Part shown: one piece after another, positions 14,632-23,535 of the stretch | Position numbering within the stretch: the stretch's first letter is position 1 | Layout of the letters: the number at the start of each line of letters is the position of its first letter | Assembly (NCBI GenBank): GCA_963931865.1 | Contig: OZ007506.1 | Location: 10,541,301 to 10,605,300, forward strand | Reading direction: 5' to 3' | Origin: Axinella damicornis | Lineage: Eukaryota; Porifera; Demospongiae; Axinellida; Axinellidae | Length of the DNA: 64,000 nt | Translations under genes and position numbers: made by a program | The notes under the pieces: model-generated | The model's database searches: none | Seen by the model: only the letters and a program-made list of their open reading frames with translations | What the model was told of the DNA's origin: nothing

Positions 14632-15020
14632 CGACCTGACTTGAACAACCCTTGAGGGGTTTACCACCACAAGGGTGGCTAACGAGGGCCTGGAGAAGGC
14701 AGAGCCTAGGACCCAGGTCCCCCGGGACCGACTGCTTTACATCCCCTCCGAAGGATGCGGTGTGAACTATTTCAGGTGAAACACCTTCAAGAACACACCT
14801 ACTCATTTTTTTAGGGTAAAGCTGAGTCAACTCCTAGGAGAAAAAAATCTCCTATGGCAATGGTGGGATTCGAACCTGCAACCTTTCGATTAGCAGTCGA
14901 ATGCTTTAACCACTCGGCCACCAGCCATCCCTTCAAGCCATGTGCTTTCATTTAGAAATTTTCCCACGAGGGGGCGAAACTAGACTTCGATGAACTTTGG
15001 GGGGACACTTACCCGGCTCC
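14632..15020 (-). mobile_element. tRNA-derived SINE-like insertion
   Basis: The satellite stops near 14631 and resumes near 15021. Read on the minus strand, the insert begins with a tRNA-Ser-like head (14855-14927) and continues into a body with a short palindrome (CTCCTATGG / AGGAGTTG area). It then has a GGATG...GTAAAGC...GTCGGTCCC block of the type found in the bodies of many invertebrate SINEs, and a CCTTGTGGTGGTAAACCCC tail. About 90 bp between the head and 15020 is unexplained. Assignment as a SINE is inference from the pol III boxes plus this body layout. Confidence 0.55.
14855..14927 (-). tRNA. tRNA-Ser(GCT)-like sequence, probably a SINE head or pseudogene
   Basis: The reverse complement contains a perfect A-box-like TGGCCGAGTGG and B-box GGTTCGAATCC, plus an anticodon stem-loop TTCGA-CTGCTAA-TCGAA giving anticodon GCT (serine). 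Real tRNA-Ser has a long variable arm; here only about 5 nt separate the anticodon and T stems. The acceptor stem pairs imperfectly. It is therefore probably not a functional tRNA but the promoter-bearing head of a SINE, or a decayed tRNA. Confidence 0.6.
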
Positions 15021-15375
15021 CCTGGTGCTCACCAGGGGAGCCGGGGAACGAGGCTATATAGCCCTGGGCTTGTACTCCGCAATGGTGCTCACTAGGGGAG
15101 CCTGGGAACGAGGCTAGCCCAGGGATTGTACTCCGTACTGGTGCTCACCAGGGGAACGTGGGAACGAGGCTAGCACTGAGCTTGTACTCCATACTGGCAC
15201 TCACCGTTCTCATTCGGCGAACCTCGAACTCCTTTTGTCTCCGCCGCTTGAACGTCTCTTCTTCCAGTTCTGTCAGACAGAAATGATGTCATTGGAATGT
15301 CACCCACACAACCACAGTTCAAGTACAAGTACATTGTATCCATACATGGTGCATCCAAATAAGGAGTGTCTGTAC

Positions 15376-16006
15376 ACGTAATATTGGATGGAAAGACGAA
15401 AAAAGCTCCATCTCGAGAACTATACGACGTATGAACACCGGACTTGTACCGTTGTGTTGCTGAGAAGCTGCACATTCCATTGATGTCTGCATCGTAGCCC
15501 CAAAGAGGTGTTGGCGGTGTCCATACTAAATAAAACACCCACTGTCCGATCAAAGAAGGCGAGACTTGGTCAACATTCCAATGACACCCCTCAGTGCCTG
15601 AGGCAGCTACAACACCAAACATCAGGCATGCAGCAGAAGGGTCTTGGGGCTCCTCCACCAAGCTGCAGAAATCCCGCCGAAAACTGGTTCAGAGGAAGCA
15701 ACGGGGGGTGGCATCCGATAATGCATACAATTGTCCGATTATAGCATTTCAGAGTTTTGTATTTGACAGATTATACCCCAGAGCCAAACAAGAGAGCAAC
15801 ACCAAACTTGCAACGCACAGTGAGATGGATGTGCACTATCGACGGAAGGTCACACCAACTTCCGCAATTGTACAACTTCCGTGCTAGCGCGTCCGAATAT
15901 GGATGGTGTTCGATAATTGATAACTTTCTCTACCAGACAGTAATCGGAACGTTGCAAAATAAAAATTAGTTTGTATCTACGTATGACATACTTATACTTC
16001 CAGCAC

Positions 16007-16058
<52 letters not shown>

Positions 16059-16544
16059 CCCGAGCCATACCTCTTCCAAGTGTTTTCCCTGCACCGCTTG
16101 GTTGTATCTCTTGACCTTCAAACACAAACAGTAAACAAAATTAACGAGGCACAACAAAGTTCAAGGTTTGGTAATCTATACAGACTGTAACCCAAGCTTG
16201 TGGCATGGCAGGGATTGACAGTGTATATCGCAGAAAGGAATAGAGCAGCTGCATTGATGCCACAAAATTACGCGAGGGTATCTCTTCTTGTACAAGTATG
16301 ACTCCGTAATTCCCTGAAAATGTGCAGCAATGTAGCGTACGGTACATGTACCGCTCGACAGCATGTGAGGCCAAGCAAACTGAGGTACAGTTTTGTGCCA
16401 AAATTGGCGCATTTTGGAATCTATTTTGACATGCCACTACAGCACTCCTGTTCTGTAAGGTGACTGATGTGCTATTACTGCCAAAAATGGAGCAATGTAC
16501 CGAGATTGGTATTGGGAATAGACATGGAAGAGAACATTGCACTA
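15376..16544. other. Unique stretch with (CA)n microsatellite
   Basis: Beyond the satellite edge the sequence is unique. On the minus strand 15376-15661 is open with mixed composition (for example GCHWNVDQVSPS and ALFFVFPS-like runs), but I find neither a family match nor convincing splice sites. A CA repeat of about 43 bp lies at 16014-16056. The remainder to 16544 has only short open frames, and I see no supported gene. Confidence 0.5.
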
Positions 16545-16818
16545 GGTACATATATCTTGGTATGCAGATGAGATATCAAGTTGGGGATTGTGCCATTATG
16601 ATCAGCATGAAAACAGCTTTCAAATGATGTCCTAAAACTGTCGGTCACATTTTTGCTAAAAATTGCACTCGACCAAAGGCATAAGGCTTCATGGTTTTTC
16701 ATGATTTTGGGTCAAAATTCAACCTACAGCAAAATGGACATCATTGGAATGCTCCATTCGTGCTGATCACAACAGTGCAAATCCCAGCTTCATATCTCAT
16801 TCCTAGCCCAAGATACCC
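16545..16818. repeat. Partial copy of the 19651-20824 repeat family
   Basis: Text such as GATCAGCATGAAAA, GATGTCCTAAAA, CATGGTTTTTCATGATTTTGGG and CTTCATATCTCATTCCTAG matches the arms of the inverted-repeat element at 19651-20824. The copy ends at the TAGCCCAAGATACCC terminus. There the small inverted-repeat element starting at 16819 has inserted, so this is the older layer of a nested pair. Confidence 0.7.
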
Positions 16819-17213
16819 TAGCCTCGTTCCTAGGCCGTTTTGGGAGGGAGAAACGGCCTGGCAACGTCCGTGAGTACAAACTGTATACGGACGTAACGTC
16901 ACAGCAATTGCATACCTCATTCAAGCAGTGAAGTCCACGTGATACTTTCACTGGCTGAGAACGGTCCTTCCTGCTCATGGAAGCAACTGTTTGCACAGGT
17001 TCGTCAAGCTGAATCCGAACAAACAAAAGTTGTCGTGCAGAGCGCTGAATGGGAGTGACTGTGACGTTTCAACGCATGATGCAATTCGGTTTACTGTTGT
17101 CATGTGCCAGCGATCTGAATTCTATTTGGGTCTTCCAACTCTCTGGCAGCAGAAGTACTCGCGGAAGTTGCCAGGCCGTTTCTCCCTCCCAAAACGGCCT
17201 GAGAACGAGGCTA
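16819..17213. mobile_element. Small inverted-repeat element (TAGCCTCG family), 395 bp
   Basis: The ends are TAGCCTCGTTC...AGGCC and its reverse complement. The inverted repeats run about 60 bp and share CCGTTTTGGGAGGGAGAAAC and GCCTGGCAAC. Flanks AAGATACCC (16810-16818) and AAGATACCT (17214-17222) are a 9-bp target duplication with one mismatch. There is no coding capacity. A 9-bp duplication is typical of Mutator-type elements, but the superfamily cannot be proved from ends alone. Confidence 0.87.
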
Positions 17214-17222
17214 AAGATACCT

Positions 17223-18313
17223 TGGTCCAGGATTGGTCCAGGAAGTCATTGCTAATTTCAGACGAACCAATGAAATTCAATTCTCCCACGCAACTCGTGT
17301 AGTGTGGCTGGGAATTACGAATACCTACTAAGTAAGCTATTATGAAGCACAAGGATATTACTGAAAGCCAACAGACCGTTCGGCGGGGGTTGAGCCAAGG
17401 TCTGGGAACGAGACTATGGATGCATCATGTGAAAACAATGAACTCTTGACACGGGGGCTCGTACGGGGTGCGGGCACTGATGTGAATGTATAATATTATT
17501 ATAGCCTTCCCAGCCTAAGTCGTCGATACCCACGAATGTAGTCGCCACACACAGACACAACACACACACTCCTCCCTCCTCACAGACACATATACACCCC
17601 CTCCACACACACACACACAACACACACTCCGCCCACCACACACACACACCTCCTCAGCGGTCCTTCCTCCTCCTCGGCCTCCTCAAACACCGCGTCGACC
17701 TCCAATCGCTGCTTTAACTCCACGAATGTTGAGCTCCCGACATCCAGATTGAGTCAGATCGCCGAAACAACAATAAAAGCTAACGAACTAGCTATTAGCT
17801 GAACTTTTGCTCCGTAGTTGCTTAGTAAAACTCCTGATGGCATGTCGCAGTGTCCTTGGATGGCCTTGGTTTTGCTGGACTTGCAATGCGCAAACAGCCA
17901 CTAAATTCTGGTCTCAAGCATGTGGCCACGTGGCACTACTACGAGCGCTCCACCCACAACGTTCTCTCTATTTGAGCGAAACGTAAATATTCTGTTTGAA
18001 ATGGAAGTTGCTCCAAGTCCACCGGCAGGTTCTTCCAATAGCGACATCTTATGCGTAAGGAACCCGTCACTGAAACTCTTCCTCCCCCTGCCAAGAAAAT
18101 TTAATACCCTCGATCCCACGCTCTTCAGTTCGACTGCGCAAGAGTCTGGGAATGAGGCTAGCCAAGACACGTGCACTCATACACAATGCGCACACACCCC
18201 CTCCCCCACCACACACACACCACACACATGCACGCTAGAACTGGCCAACCATGAGCGTAATGTGAACTGGAACATACACAAGTACACTGCGTACAGGTCA
18301 GTGACGCCCAAGT
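17223..18313. other. Mostly unique sequence with CA-rich microsatellite
   Basis: A CA/CT-rich tract occupies about 17548-17650. Isolated half-ends of the TAGYCTCG family occur at 17398-17416 (GGTCTGGGAACGAGACTA) and 18146-18163 (GTCTGGGAATGAGGCTA), without recognisable partners. Open frames between 17900 and 18363 have no family signature. I see no supported gene. Confidence 0.5.
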
Positions 18314-18425
18314 CTGTAGCCAGTCTAGAGCTGACCTGTAGCCAGTCTAGATCTGACCTGTAGCCAGCCTAGAGCTGACCTGTAGCCAGTCTAGATCTGA
18401 CCTGTAGCCAGCCTAGATCTGACCT
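18314..18425. repeat. 22-bp tandem repeat, about five copies
   Basis: The unit CTGACCTGTAGCCAGTCTAG plus two bases is repeated about five times with small changes (AGTCTAG/AGCCTAG, AGAGCT/AGATCT). The array directly abuts the target duplication of the next element. Confidence 0.85.
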
Positions 18426-18434
18426 AGCAAGAGC

Positions 18435-18587
18435 TAACCTCATTCCCAGGCCTACCCCATTCTTTCTGTTCTTTAGTTTGCGTTGACAATAATACATGGA
18501 TGCGGAAGAGCGGCGAAGAACGCTCTTCCATGTCCGTCAACGCAAACCGAAGAACAGAAAAACGGGGTAGGCCTGGGAATGAGGCTA
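18435..18587. mobile_element. Small palindromic element, 153 bp, 9-bp duplication
   Basis: The ends are TAACCTCATTCCCAGGCC and the complementary GGCCTGGGAATGAGGCTA. Nearly the whole element folds back, with arms including GTAGGCCTGG, TTCTGTTCTT and GCGTTGAC. Perfect 9-bp direct repeats AGCAAGAGC lie at 18426-18434 and 18588-18596. It is non-coding and non-autonomous. Confidence 0.9.
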
Positions 18588-18774
18588 AGCAAGAGCCTAG
18601 CTGATCCCTGAGGTTTTGTCTTGTGTGACAGTTGATTAATTATTTCACAGGAAAGCCGCTGGCGTCCTTTCGAAGCACCCGACATGAATACAGACAGGAG
18701 CAGAGGCTAAGAAAGTTGTACGTCCTCAATCCTCCGTTCCTACATCAAGCTTTCATCACCATGATGTTCTAGCC

Positions 18775-18813
18775 TCGTTCCCAGGCTCACAGCAAGGAGG
18801 AGCCTGGGAACGA
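18775..18813. mobile_element. Very short TAGCCTCG-family palindrome
   Basis: TAGCCTCGTTCCCAGGCTC and the complementary GAGCCTGGGAACGAGGCTA are separated by only a few bases. No convincing 9-bp duplication is visible. It is probably a fully deleted family member. A similar pair occurs at 19096-19140. Confidence 0.6.
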
Positions 18814-19263
18814 GGCTAGCCATGTTGTGGGTGATGGAAATGTGGAGTGGATTGACCTCAATAGCGTGTGTGTGTGTGTGCGTGGATGAAGACGATACAT
18901 CTTCTTGGCTGTATGGTACCCAGGAGCAGCCTGCAAAGGAGGGAAGGAAGCAAGGAAGCGCTGAAGAGAAACTGTCATTTTAGATCCTATGTTATAGATA
19001 CAGAGGGAGATAAAGCTATAATTTGAAACCTATTCGAAGAATGTCATTCAAAATTTAGCACATCACAAACTAGCTGTCAGTACTACACAGAGATAGCCTT
19101 GTTCTCAGGCCAGGCAGAGTAGGCCTGGGAACGAGGCTAGAACAGCTTGTACACTGCACTATTTAACGTACTGACAGTGACAGTCGAGTGAGCAGTGGGA
19201 AGACAAAAGCATTCTCAATATCACCATTAAGGTGACCTTATGCGTGTTAGTGTGAAATCTGCA

Positions 19264-19318
19264 GTATGTGTGCGTGTGTGTGTGAGTTGTACTGTGTGTG
19301 TGTGTGTGTGTGTGAGTG
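19264..19318. repeat. (GT)n microsatellite
   Basis: Two runs of GT repeats are broken by GAGTTGTACT, lying in the XRN2-like intron just downstream of the 19336 exon. Confidence 0.85.
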
Positions 19319-19335
19319 TGACCGTGTACTCTCAC

Positions 19336-19396
19336 CTGCATGGTAGTAGTACGCCAGCATCCAGCACAAACCCTGAGTATAATATTTAGCTTCAGC
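19336..19396 (-). CDS. XRN2: XRN2-like exon (GLCWMLAYYY block)
   Basis: After CTCTCTTTCCAG it encodes AEAKYYTQGLCWMLAYYYHA with one base over, and the donor is G|GTGAGA. It matches QSYVEGLCWVLRYYYQG of XRN2. A sequence after TCCTCCTTTGCAG at 18930 continues G-C-S-W in phase but then departs from the family (WKWYYPFHYAP not seen), so the coding match ends there. Confidence 0.85.
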
Positions 19397-19582
19397 CTGG
19401 AAAGAGAGGCCAATTACATCACATCTGACCAATCATTTAGTTCAGCTGTGTTACCCTACTTGAATACTGCACATACTCAGTAGGAATGTGAGAGCTGGTA
19501 TATTGGCAATACTAGCTGTCACCCCCACATCTCCACTCCTCACAAACACGTCACCCCCCCACACCTCTCCACTCCCACACCT

Positions 19583-19607
19583 CCCCCCCCCCCCCCCCCC
19601 CCCCCCC
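19583..19607. repeat. Poly(C) tract, 25 bp
   Basis: An uninterrupted C run follows a CACC-rich stretch. It is one of six C/G homopolymers of 25 bp or more in the window. Confidence 0.9.
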
Positions 19608-19650
19608 ACATGTTCCACTCATGCTGACCACAATGGCACAATTAAATATG

Positions 19651-20824
19651 CTGGGTATCTTGGGATAGGAATGAGATATGAAGCTGGGGTTTGCACAATT
19701 GTGATCAGCATGGATCGAGCATGAAAAACCATGGAGTGCGTGCGATTGGTTGAGTGCGATTTTGGGCAAAAATGTGACGAACATTAAAAGTCATGTTTAG
19801 GACATCAATTGAAGGTTCTTTTCATGCTGACCACAATGCTGCAAATCCCAGCTTCACATCTGATTCCTAGGCCGAGATACCTATATACCCATGTATCTGT
19901 TCCGCGCAATTTAGGAATTTGCGCAATCTCGAGATTGCGCAGCGCATTCTCGGAATCCCGAAATTGCGTGCCAATCTCGAGATTGCGCAAACAATCCTCA
20001 GATTGTGCAATACGTTTGCGCAATCTCGAGATTGCGCAAACGTATTGCACAATCTTCGAACTTTTGACCTTAGCCATGTGCTTGACAGCTAGTGCGCTCA
20101 CGGGACGGAAACCGTTTATACAAGCGGTCTCCTGCTCCAGACGTGACATTATGCGATCTACTACTGTGAGTGATGTCGTCTATCGATCAGCAGCGGGGAG
20201 GATTTTGAGAGATTTTGTTAGCGATTCGGGGAGAATGGCCTCCAAACCAGCAAGACCATAGCACGTGAGAAGGGCCAGAAGATTATCCACAGACTACGGA
20301 ACGACCCCATAGCAGATACTTGTGGTTCCTGATTCAAGTTTTTGGTGAAACAGCCAGGGTTTAGTCAGTATCTCGAGATTGCGCAATCTTGTCACTGCGC
20401 AATCTCGAGATTGCTCAGTGTTGCTGCGCAATCTCGAGATTGCGTAGCAATATTGCGCAATCTCGAGATTGGCATGCAATTTCGGGATTCCGAGAATGCG
20501 CAGCGCAATCTCGAGATTGCGCAAATTCCTAAATTGAGCGGAACATATCCATTGTCTAAAGAAAATTGTGTTGTCTCCTTGCAGAGATATGAAGCTGGGT
20601 ATTGTCCCACTGTGATCAGCATGAAAAGAACCTTCAATTGATGTCCTAAAAATGACTTTCAATATTGGTCATATTAAATCGTACTCGACTAAAGGCCTAT
20701 ATAATCCATGGTTTTTCATGATTTTGGGTCCAAATTCAATGGACATCTTGGAATGCTCCATTCATGCTGATCACAATGGTGCAAACCCTAGCTTCATATC
20801 TCCTTCCTAGCCCAAGATACCCAG
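19651..20824. mobile_element. Long palindromic element with GCGCAATCTC clusters
   Basis: The two halves are reverse complements over several hundred bases. The outer GGGTATCTTGGG...AGGAA ends, CATGAAAAACCATGG, TTTAGGACATCAATTGAAGG and TTAGGAATTTGCGCAATC all recur in opposite orientation. The inner parts carry repeated copies of the perfect palindrome GCGCAATCTCGAGATTGCGC near 19924, 19973, 20020, 20376, 20399, 20427, 20456 and 20504. The centre (about 20060-20360) is not inverted. No transposase is seen. It is a fold-back type non-autonomous element; a partial copy lies at 16545-16818. Confidence 0.75.
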
Positions 20825-20888
20825 CAGAAAACAGTTTCCCGAATGTGCCAGTTTTGGTGTACCTGATATACACACGCCATGTACTCAC

Positions 20889-21007
20889 CAGATTCCGTAC
20901 AAACTCATCATCATCGCTTGGTATCCCGAACTTGCGGAGGTAGTACCGCCCCTTCCAGCAATCTTCCCAGAGGCGAACATCATTCGGGGGCTCAACATCA
21001 TCACGAG
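20889..21007 (-). CDS. XRN2: XRN2-like exon (DVRLWEDCWKGRYY block)
   Basis: The acceptor lies at the end of a CA run (CACACACACAG). The exon encodes RDDVEPPNDVRLWEDCW, then KGRYYLRKFGIPSDDDEF, then VRNL, and ends CTG|GTGAGT. It matches EDNVRLWEAGWKQRYYKNKF of XRN2. Its length is two bases plus 39 codons, joining the 19336 exon in phase 0. Confidence 0.88.
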
Positions 21008-21045
21008 CTGTGTGTGTGTGTGTGTGGGATGTGTGAGGTGGTGAT

Positions 21046-21222
21046 CAGGGTTTCATACAGGATTTTTTGCTGGGTGGGGACACATGGCAACCCATGCAAG
21101 CCCCACCCCCTCCCATTCCCTCGGCACGTCATAACATACACAGGGTTGGGACCAACTGACATGTTTTGACATGTTCAGATCTGGGTATGGGGGGGGGGGG
21201 GGGGGGGGGGGGGGAATCCCAG

Positions 21223-21264
<42 letters not shown>

Positions 21265-21276
21265 TATGAAACCCTG
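21046..21276. mobile_element. Short element with CAGGGTTTCATAC ends and G/C homopolymers
   Basis: CAGGGTTTCATAC at the left is matched by GTATGAAACCCTG at the right. CAGGG ends resemble hAT elements, but no 8-bp duplication is visible. Inside are a G run of 26 (21189-21214) and a C run of 37 (21227-21263) separated by 12 bases, so one strand could form a long G:C hairpin. Homopolymer lengths in assemblies are often unreliable. Confidence 0.5.
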
Positions 21277-21483
21277 AGTGTGTATATATATGCACGTGTG
21301 AGGAGGGACGCGTGTATGTGTAGGGCATGCGTATGTGTGCATGTGTGAGGAAGTGTGTGTGTGTGTGTGAACATGCATGTGTATGTGAGGGTGTGAATGC
21401 ACTGGGGATCAAGGCAGAGATTCTATATCAAGCAACCTGCCAACCTCGAGCAGGTTCCTCCGACTTCCTCTTTCAGCCCAGGC

Positions 21484-21655
21484 CGAAAGAGGAAGAGGGA
21501 GGGAGGGGAGAGAGAGGGAGGGAGGGGAGAGAGGGGGAGAGAGAGGGAGGGAGGGAAGAGATAGAAGGAGAGTGGAGGGGAGAGTGGAAGGGAGAGAGAG
21601 AAACGGGCAGGGAAGGGGATGGAGGGGAGAGAGAGGAAGAGGAGGCATGGATTAG
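21484..21655. repeat. Polypurine (GGGA)n tract
   Basis: The plus strand is almost purely A and G with irregular GAGAGGGAGGGAGG units. It lies where an XRN2 exon would be expected. Triplex or slippage behaviour is possible but not shown. Confidence 0.85.
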
Positions 21656-21672
21656 ATGGAGAGGTATGTCAC

Positions 21673-21717
21673 ATGATCAGAAGCTGGTCCGTCAATTCTG
21701 AGCTCTCTCTCCAAGTA
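21673..21717 (-). CDS. XRN2: Short XRN2-like exon (YLEREL)
   Basis: After TTTGTCTTTCAG it encodes YLERELRIDGPASDH, continuing the preceding exon in phase 0 exactly as XRN2 continues (REYLEREL). The donor GTGACA is weak, and past it the reading frame stops within a few codons. The next family block, with SIDDW and GNDF, should follow. Instead there is a polypurine tract (21480-21650). Confidence 0.65.
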
Positions 21718-21833
21718 CTGAAAGACAAACACAACCGTCACTGTGGTATACTGACCCATGACCCCAACCATATAATAGGGATGACATTATTTACAATGTA
21801 ACTACAAGCATACACGTGTCATTATATATATAC

Positions 21834-21931
21834 CTTTCTCAGAATGTTGAGCTGCAAGAAAATGAAGCTCTTCTCGGTTAAGCCAGTTGAAGTGGCAAAC
21901 TCATTGAAGAGAGCAGTGAAGTCGTCATGAA
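21834..21931 (-). CDS. XRN2: XRN2-like exon (FIFLQLNILRK block)
   Basis: The acceptor CAGTTCTCAG leaves two bases that complete the codon from the previous exon. Thirty-two codons follow, from HDDFTALFNEFATST to KSFIFLQLNILRK, ending AAG|GTATAT. The last part matches FIFLRLNVLREY of XRN2. The family's CCHC zinc knuckle with GHEVKDC is absent between this exon and the preceding one. Confidence 0.85.
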
Positions 21932-22375
21932 CTGAGAACTGTGTGTTGTTCCTCCACCCTCTAGAGTACGGTATGCATAATGTGCTTTGATATTTGAACT
22001 TGATGAAGTCTTAAAATCCAATAGACACCAAAGATATAGCCCTTAGTCTGCCAGTTATTGCACTCAAGCAGGTCTCTTAGCTATTTAGAGACCTTTGGGA
22101 TGCACCTATAATCACCTCGGGCTTCGATCACCCTTGGTGATTATAGGTACATGTACAAGGTGTATGTGTATAGAGCATCCCTCAGGTCAGCAACAGCTGA
22201 GCAAAGAGACGTGCTTGAGTGCAATGACCAACTGTATACAAACCCAGGGCTGTGTTGTTTCTCTATCCTCATACCAGGCTTCAACCCTCCCGCAGGCACA
22301 GGTATTGTTTCGCAGCTTTGGAGAAACTTCTTCAGGAAAGCCGGAAGAGATTTTGCATGTGACACAGTGCCACTG

Positions 22376-22419
22376 TATCCTCGATCCCAGGCCATGGGCT
22401 GGGCCTGGGAACGAGGATA
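22376..22419. mobile_element. 44-bp inverted-repeat element, perfect 9-bp duplication
   Basis: TATCCTCGATCCCAGGCC and the complementary GGCCTGGGAACGAGGATA flank a tiny loop. GTGCCACTG occurs at 22367-22375 and 22420-22428 as a perfect 9-bp target duplication. Confidence 0.88.
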
Positions 22420-22779
22420 GTGCCACTGTGACATCTTGGGGAACCACAAGATGGAGACAGTTTGGCATCCAGCAGAGGACATGCATGCACACAGCAACCA
22501 CAGCTTCCAGTGACATCACCGCACATGATACCGTGTCACATGCACAATTCTTGCAGGCTTTCCTTCCCATTCTCTGATTCTGGGGCTACTGGGTCTATTC
22601 AGAGAAGGTCATGTGACTGCAAGTACTACACACAAATACACACTAGACTACCAAGAGAAAATGCAGCTACTAATGAATACCTCTCCCGCCTTTTCTCTGG
22701 GTGCGCCCGTGCACTCCTTCATATTGTGACCTACAGTGGATCAGAACACACAGAGATAAGCAATACAGAAATGCATCAG

Positions 22780-22887
22780 CCATGGGCTTCGTCCCGGTAC
22801 CAGTATGGTTCCGAGACTACCATGGGCCTAGTCTCGGTACCAGACCCCACCTCCCCCATTGGGTTGGGAGCGAGACTACCATGGGCC
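22780..22887. mobile_element. Two tandem small elements sharing one target duplication
   Basis: CCATGGGC(T/C) occurs three times (22780-22788, 22820-22828, 22879-22887). Between them lie a 31-bp element ending CCGAGACTA and a 50-bp element starting TAGTCTCGGTACCAG and ending GAGCGAGACTA. Both belong to the TAGTCTCG variant of the family. The arrangement implies two insertions into the same 9-bp target, or duplication of an inserted copy. Confidence 0.8.
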
Positions 22888-23343
22888 TATTCCTACACGC
22901 AGTATGTGCCTTGTGGATACCTGGGCAGACTCAGGCTGCATCCATCAGCTCACGCTCATGCTATAGCCTTGCTGAAGCTAATACATGTAGGCAGGTGTAG
23001 AGTATACACATGTACTCAGTTAATCCCTTTCCAGAACAAATTTTGAAGCTTTGATATCAGATACCTAAATTACCAGTGCAACTAGTCGGTTAATCGGTCA
23101 ATGGGTTTAAGCAGGACTCACAGGAAACCAGCCAATGGCTGATGAGACATTCCCGTTGAAACGTATCTAAGTTCACCATTCCAGATGAGCTCAATCCAAC
23201 AAACTTGGCTAAGTTAGCCAGCAAGCGCGATGACATCATCATTATCAATAACAACGATGTCATCACGCACTCTTGCATCACACAGGTGCAATATTACTTG
23301 TAGTCCAGGTTCAGTGATCTGTCCTAACGAGCTTCATACGTAC
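22888..23343. other. Intronic sequence without identified features
   Basis: This lies between the 21834 and 23344 XRN2-like exons. I searched it for the zinc-knuckle block of XRN2 and did not find it. Only short open frames without family signatures are present. Confidence 0.4.
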
Positions 23344-23530
23344 CATCTTGTCCACAGATCTCGTAGGGTTTTGGTTGGTTGGGTTTGAACTCCTCTCTCA
23401 AGATTGTGAAGTGGGGTTCATGGGTCGCAAGTCCGAGCATGATGAGGTCAGCGTCGGCACCGTAGAGGCAGTGGTGTGTGTTAGCGTCATGGTCTGGGGT
23501 GCCACGCTGCAGGCAAATGTAGTCCATCAC
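23344..23530 (-). CDS. XRN2: XRN2-like exon ([11 protein letters not shown] block)
   Basis: It starts after CTCCTGAAG and encodes [20 protein letters not shown], then [19 protein letters not shown], then [20 protein letters not shown]. The donor is GATG|GTACGT. This is nearly collinear with animal XRN2, including both aspartates of GADAD. The XRN2 zinc-knuckle start (PCGLC) is changed to PYEIC, losing one cysteine. Confidence 0.93.
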
Positions 23531-23535
23531 CTTCA

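Larger units (their letters stand above)
1..15375. repeat. Satellite field, ~57-bp units
   Basis: Tandem units of about 57 bp fill this stretch apart from three insertions. Each unit has a core close to GCCTGGGAACGAGGCTAGCC, then a spacer ending in TGTACTCCGTACTGGTGCTC and ACCAGGGGA. Units differ by point changes and small indels, so the array is old or only partly homogenised. It is already running at base 1, so it extends beyond the window. Because 57 is 19 codons, many spurious open frames cross it on both strands; I do not count these as genes. The core is the reverse complement of the ends of small inverted-repeat elements elsewhere in the window. Confidence 0.93.
545..15375. repeat. ~220-250 bp module recurring in the satellite (higher-order repeat)
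   Basis: A non-57-bp module interrupts the units at roughly 1-kb intervals. It runs from GTTCTCATTCGGCGAAC through a palindromic TCTGTCAGACAGA and a CA-rich part with AGTTCAAGTACAAGTACA, to a block with GGATGTCAC and CTGAATTGGTTTCC. The TGTCAGACAG landmark is found near 611, 1581, 2122, 3119, 4422, 5307, 6252, 7402, 9816, 11800, 12687, 13668, 14454 and 15271. The two longest gaps contain the insertions at 7646-8854 and 10355-11146. Spacing without insertions is about 0.5-1.3 kb. This marks a higher-order unit of several monomers plus one module. The last copy is cut off near 15375. Confidence 0.9.

Noticed and set aside
14855..14927. Functional tRNA-Ser(GCT) gene
   Set aside because: The long variable arm is missing and acceptor pairing is poor; a SINE head or pseudogene fits better.
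18930..18945. A further XRN2-like exon beginning G-C-S-W
   Set aside because: Acceptor and phase fit, but the family match stops after four residues and the sequence runs into a GT microsatellite; kept only as a doubtful remnant.
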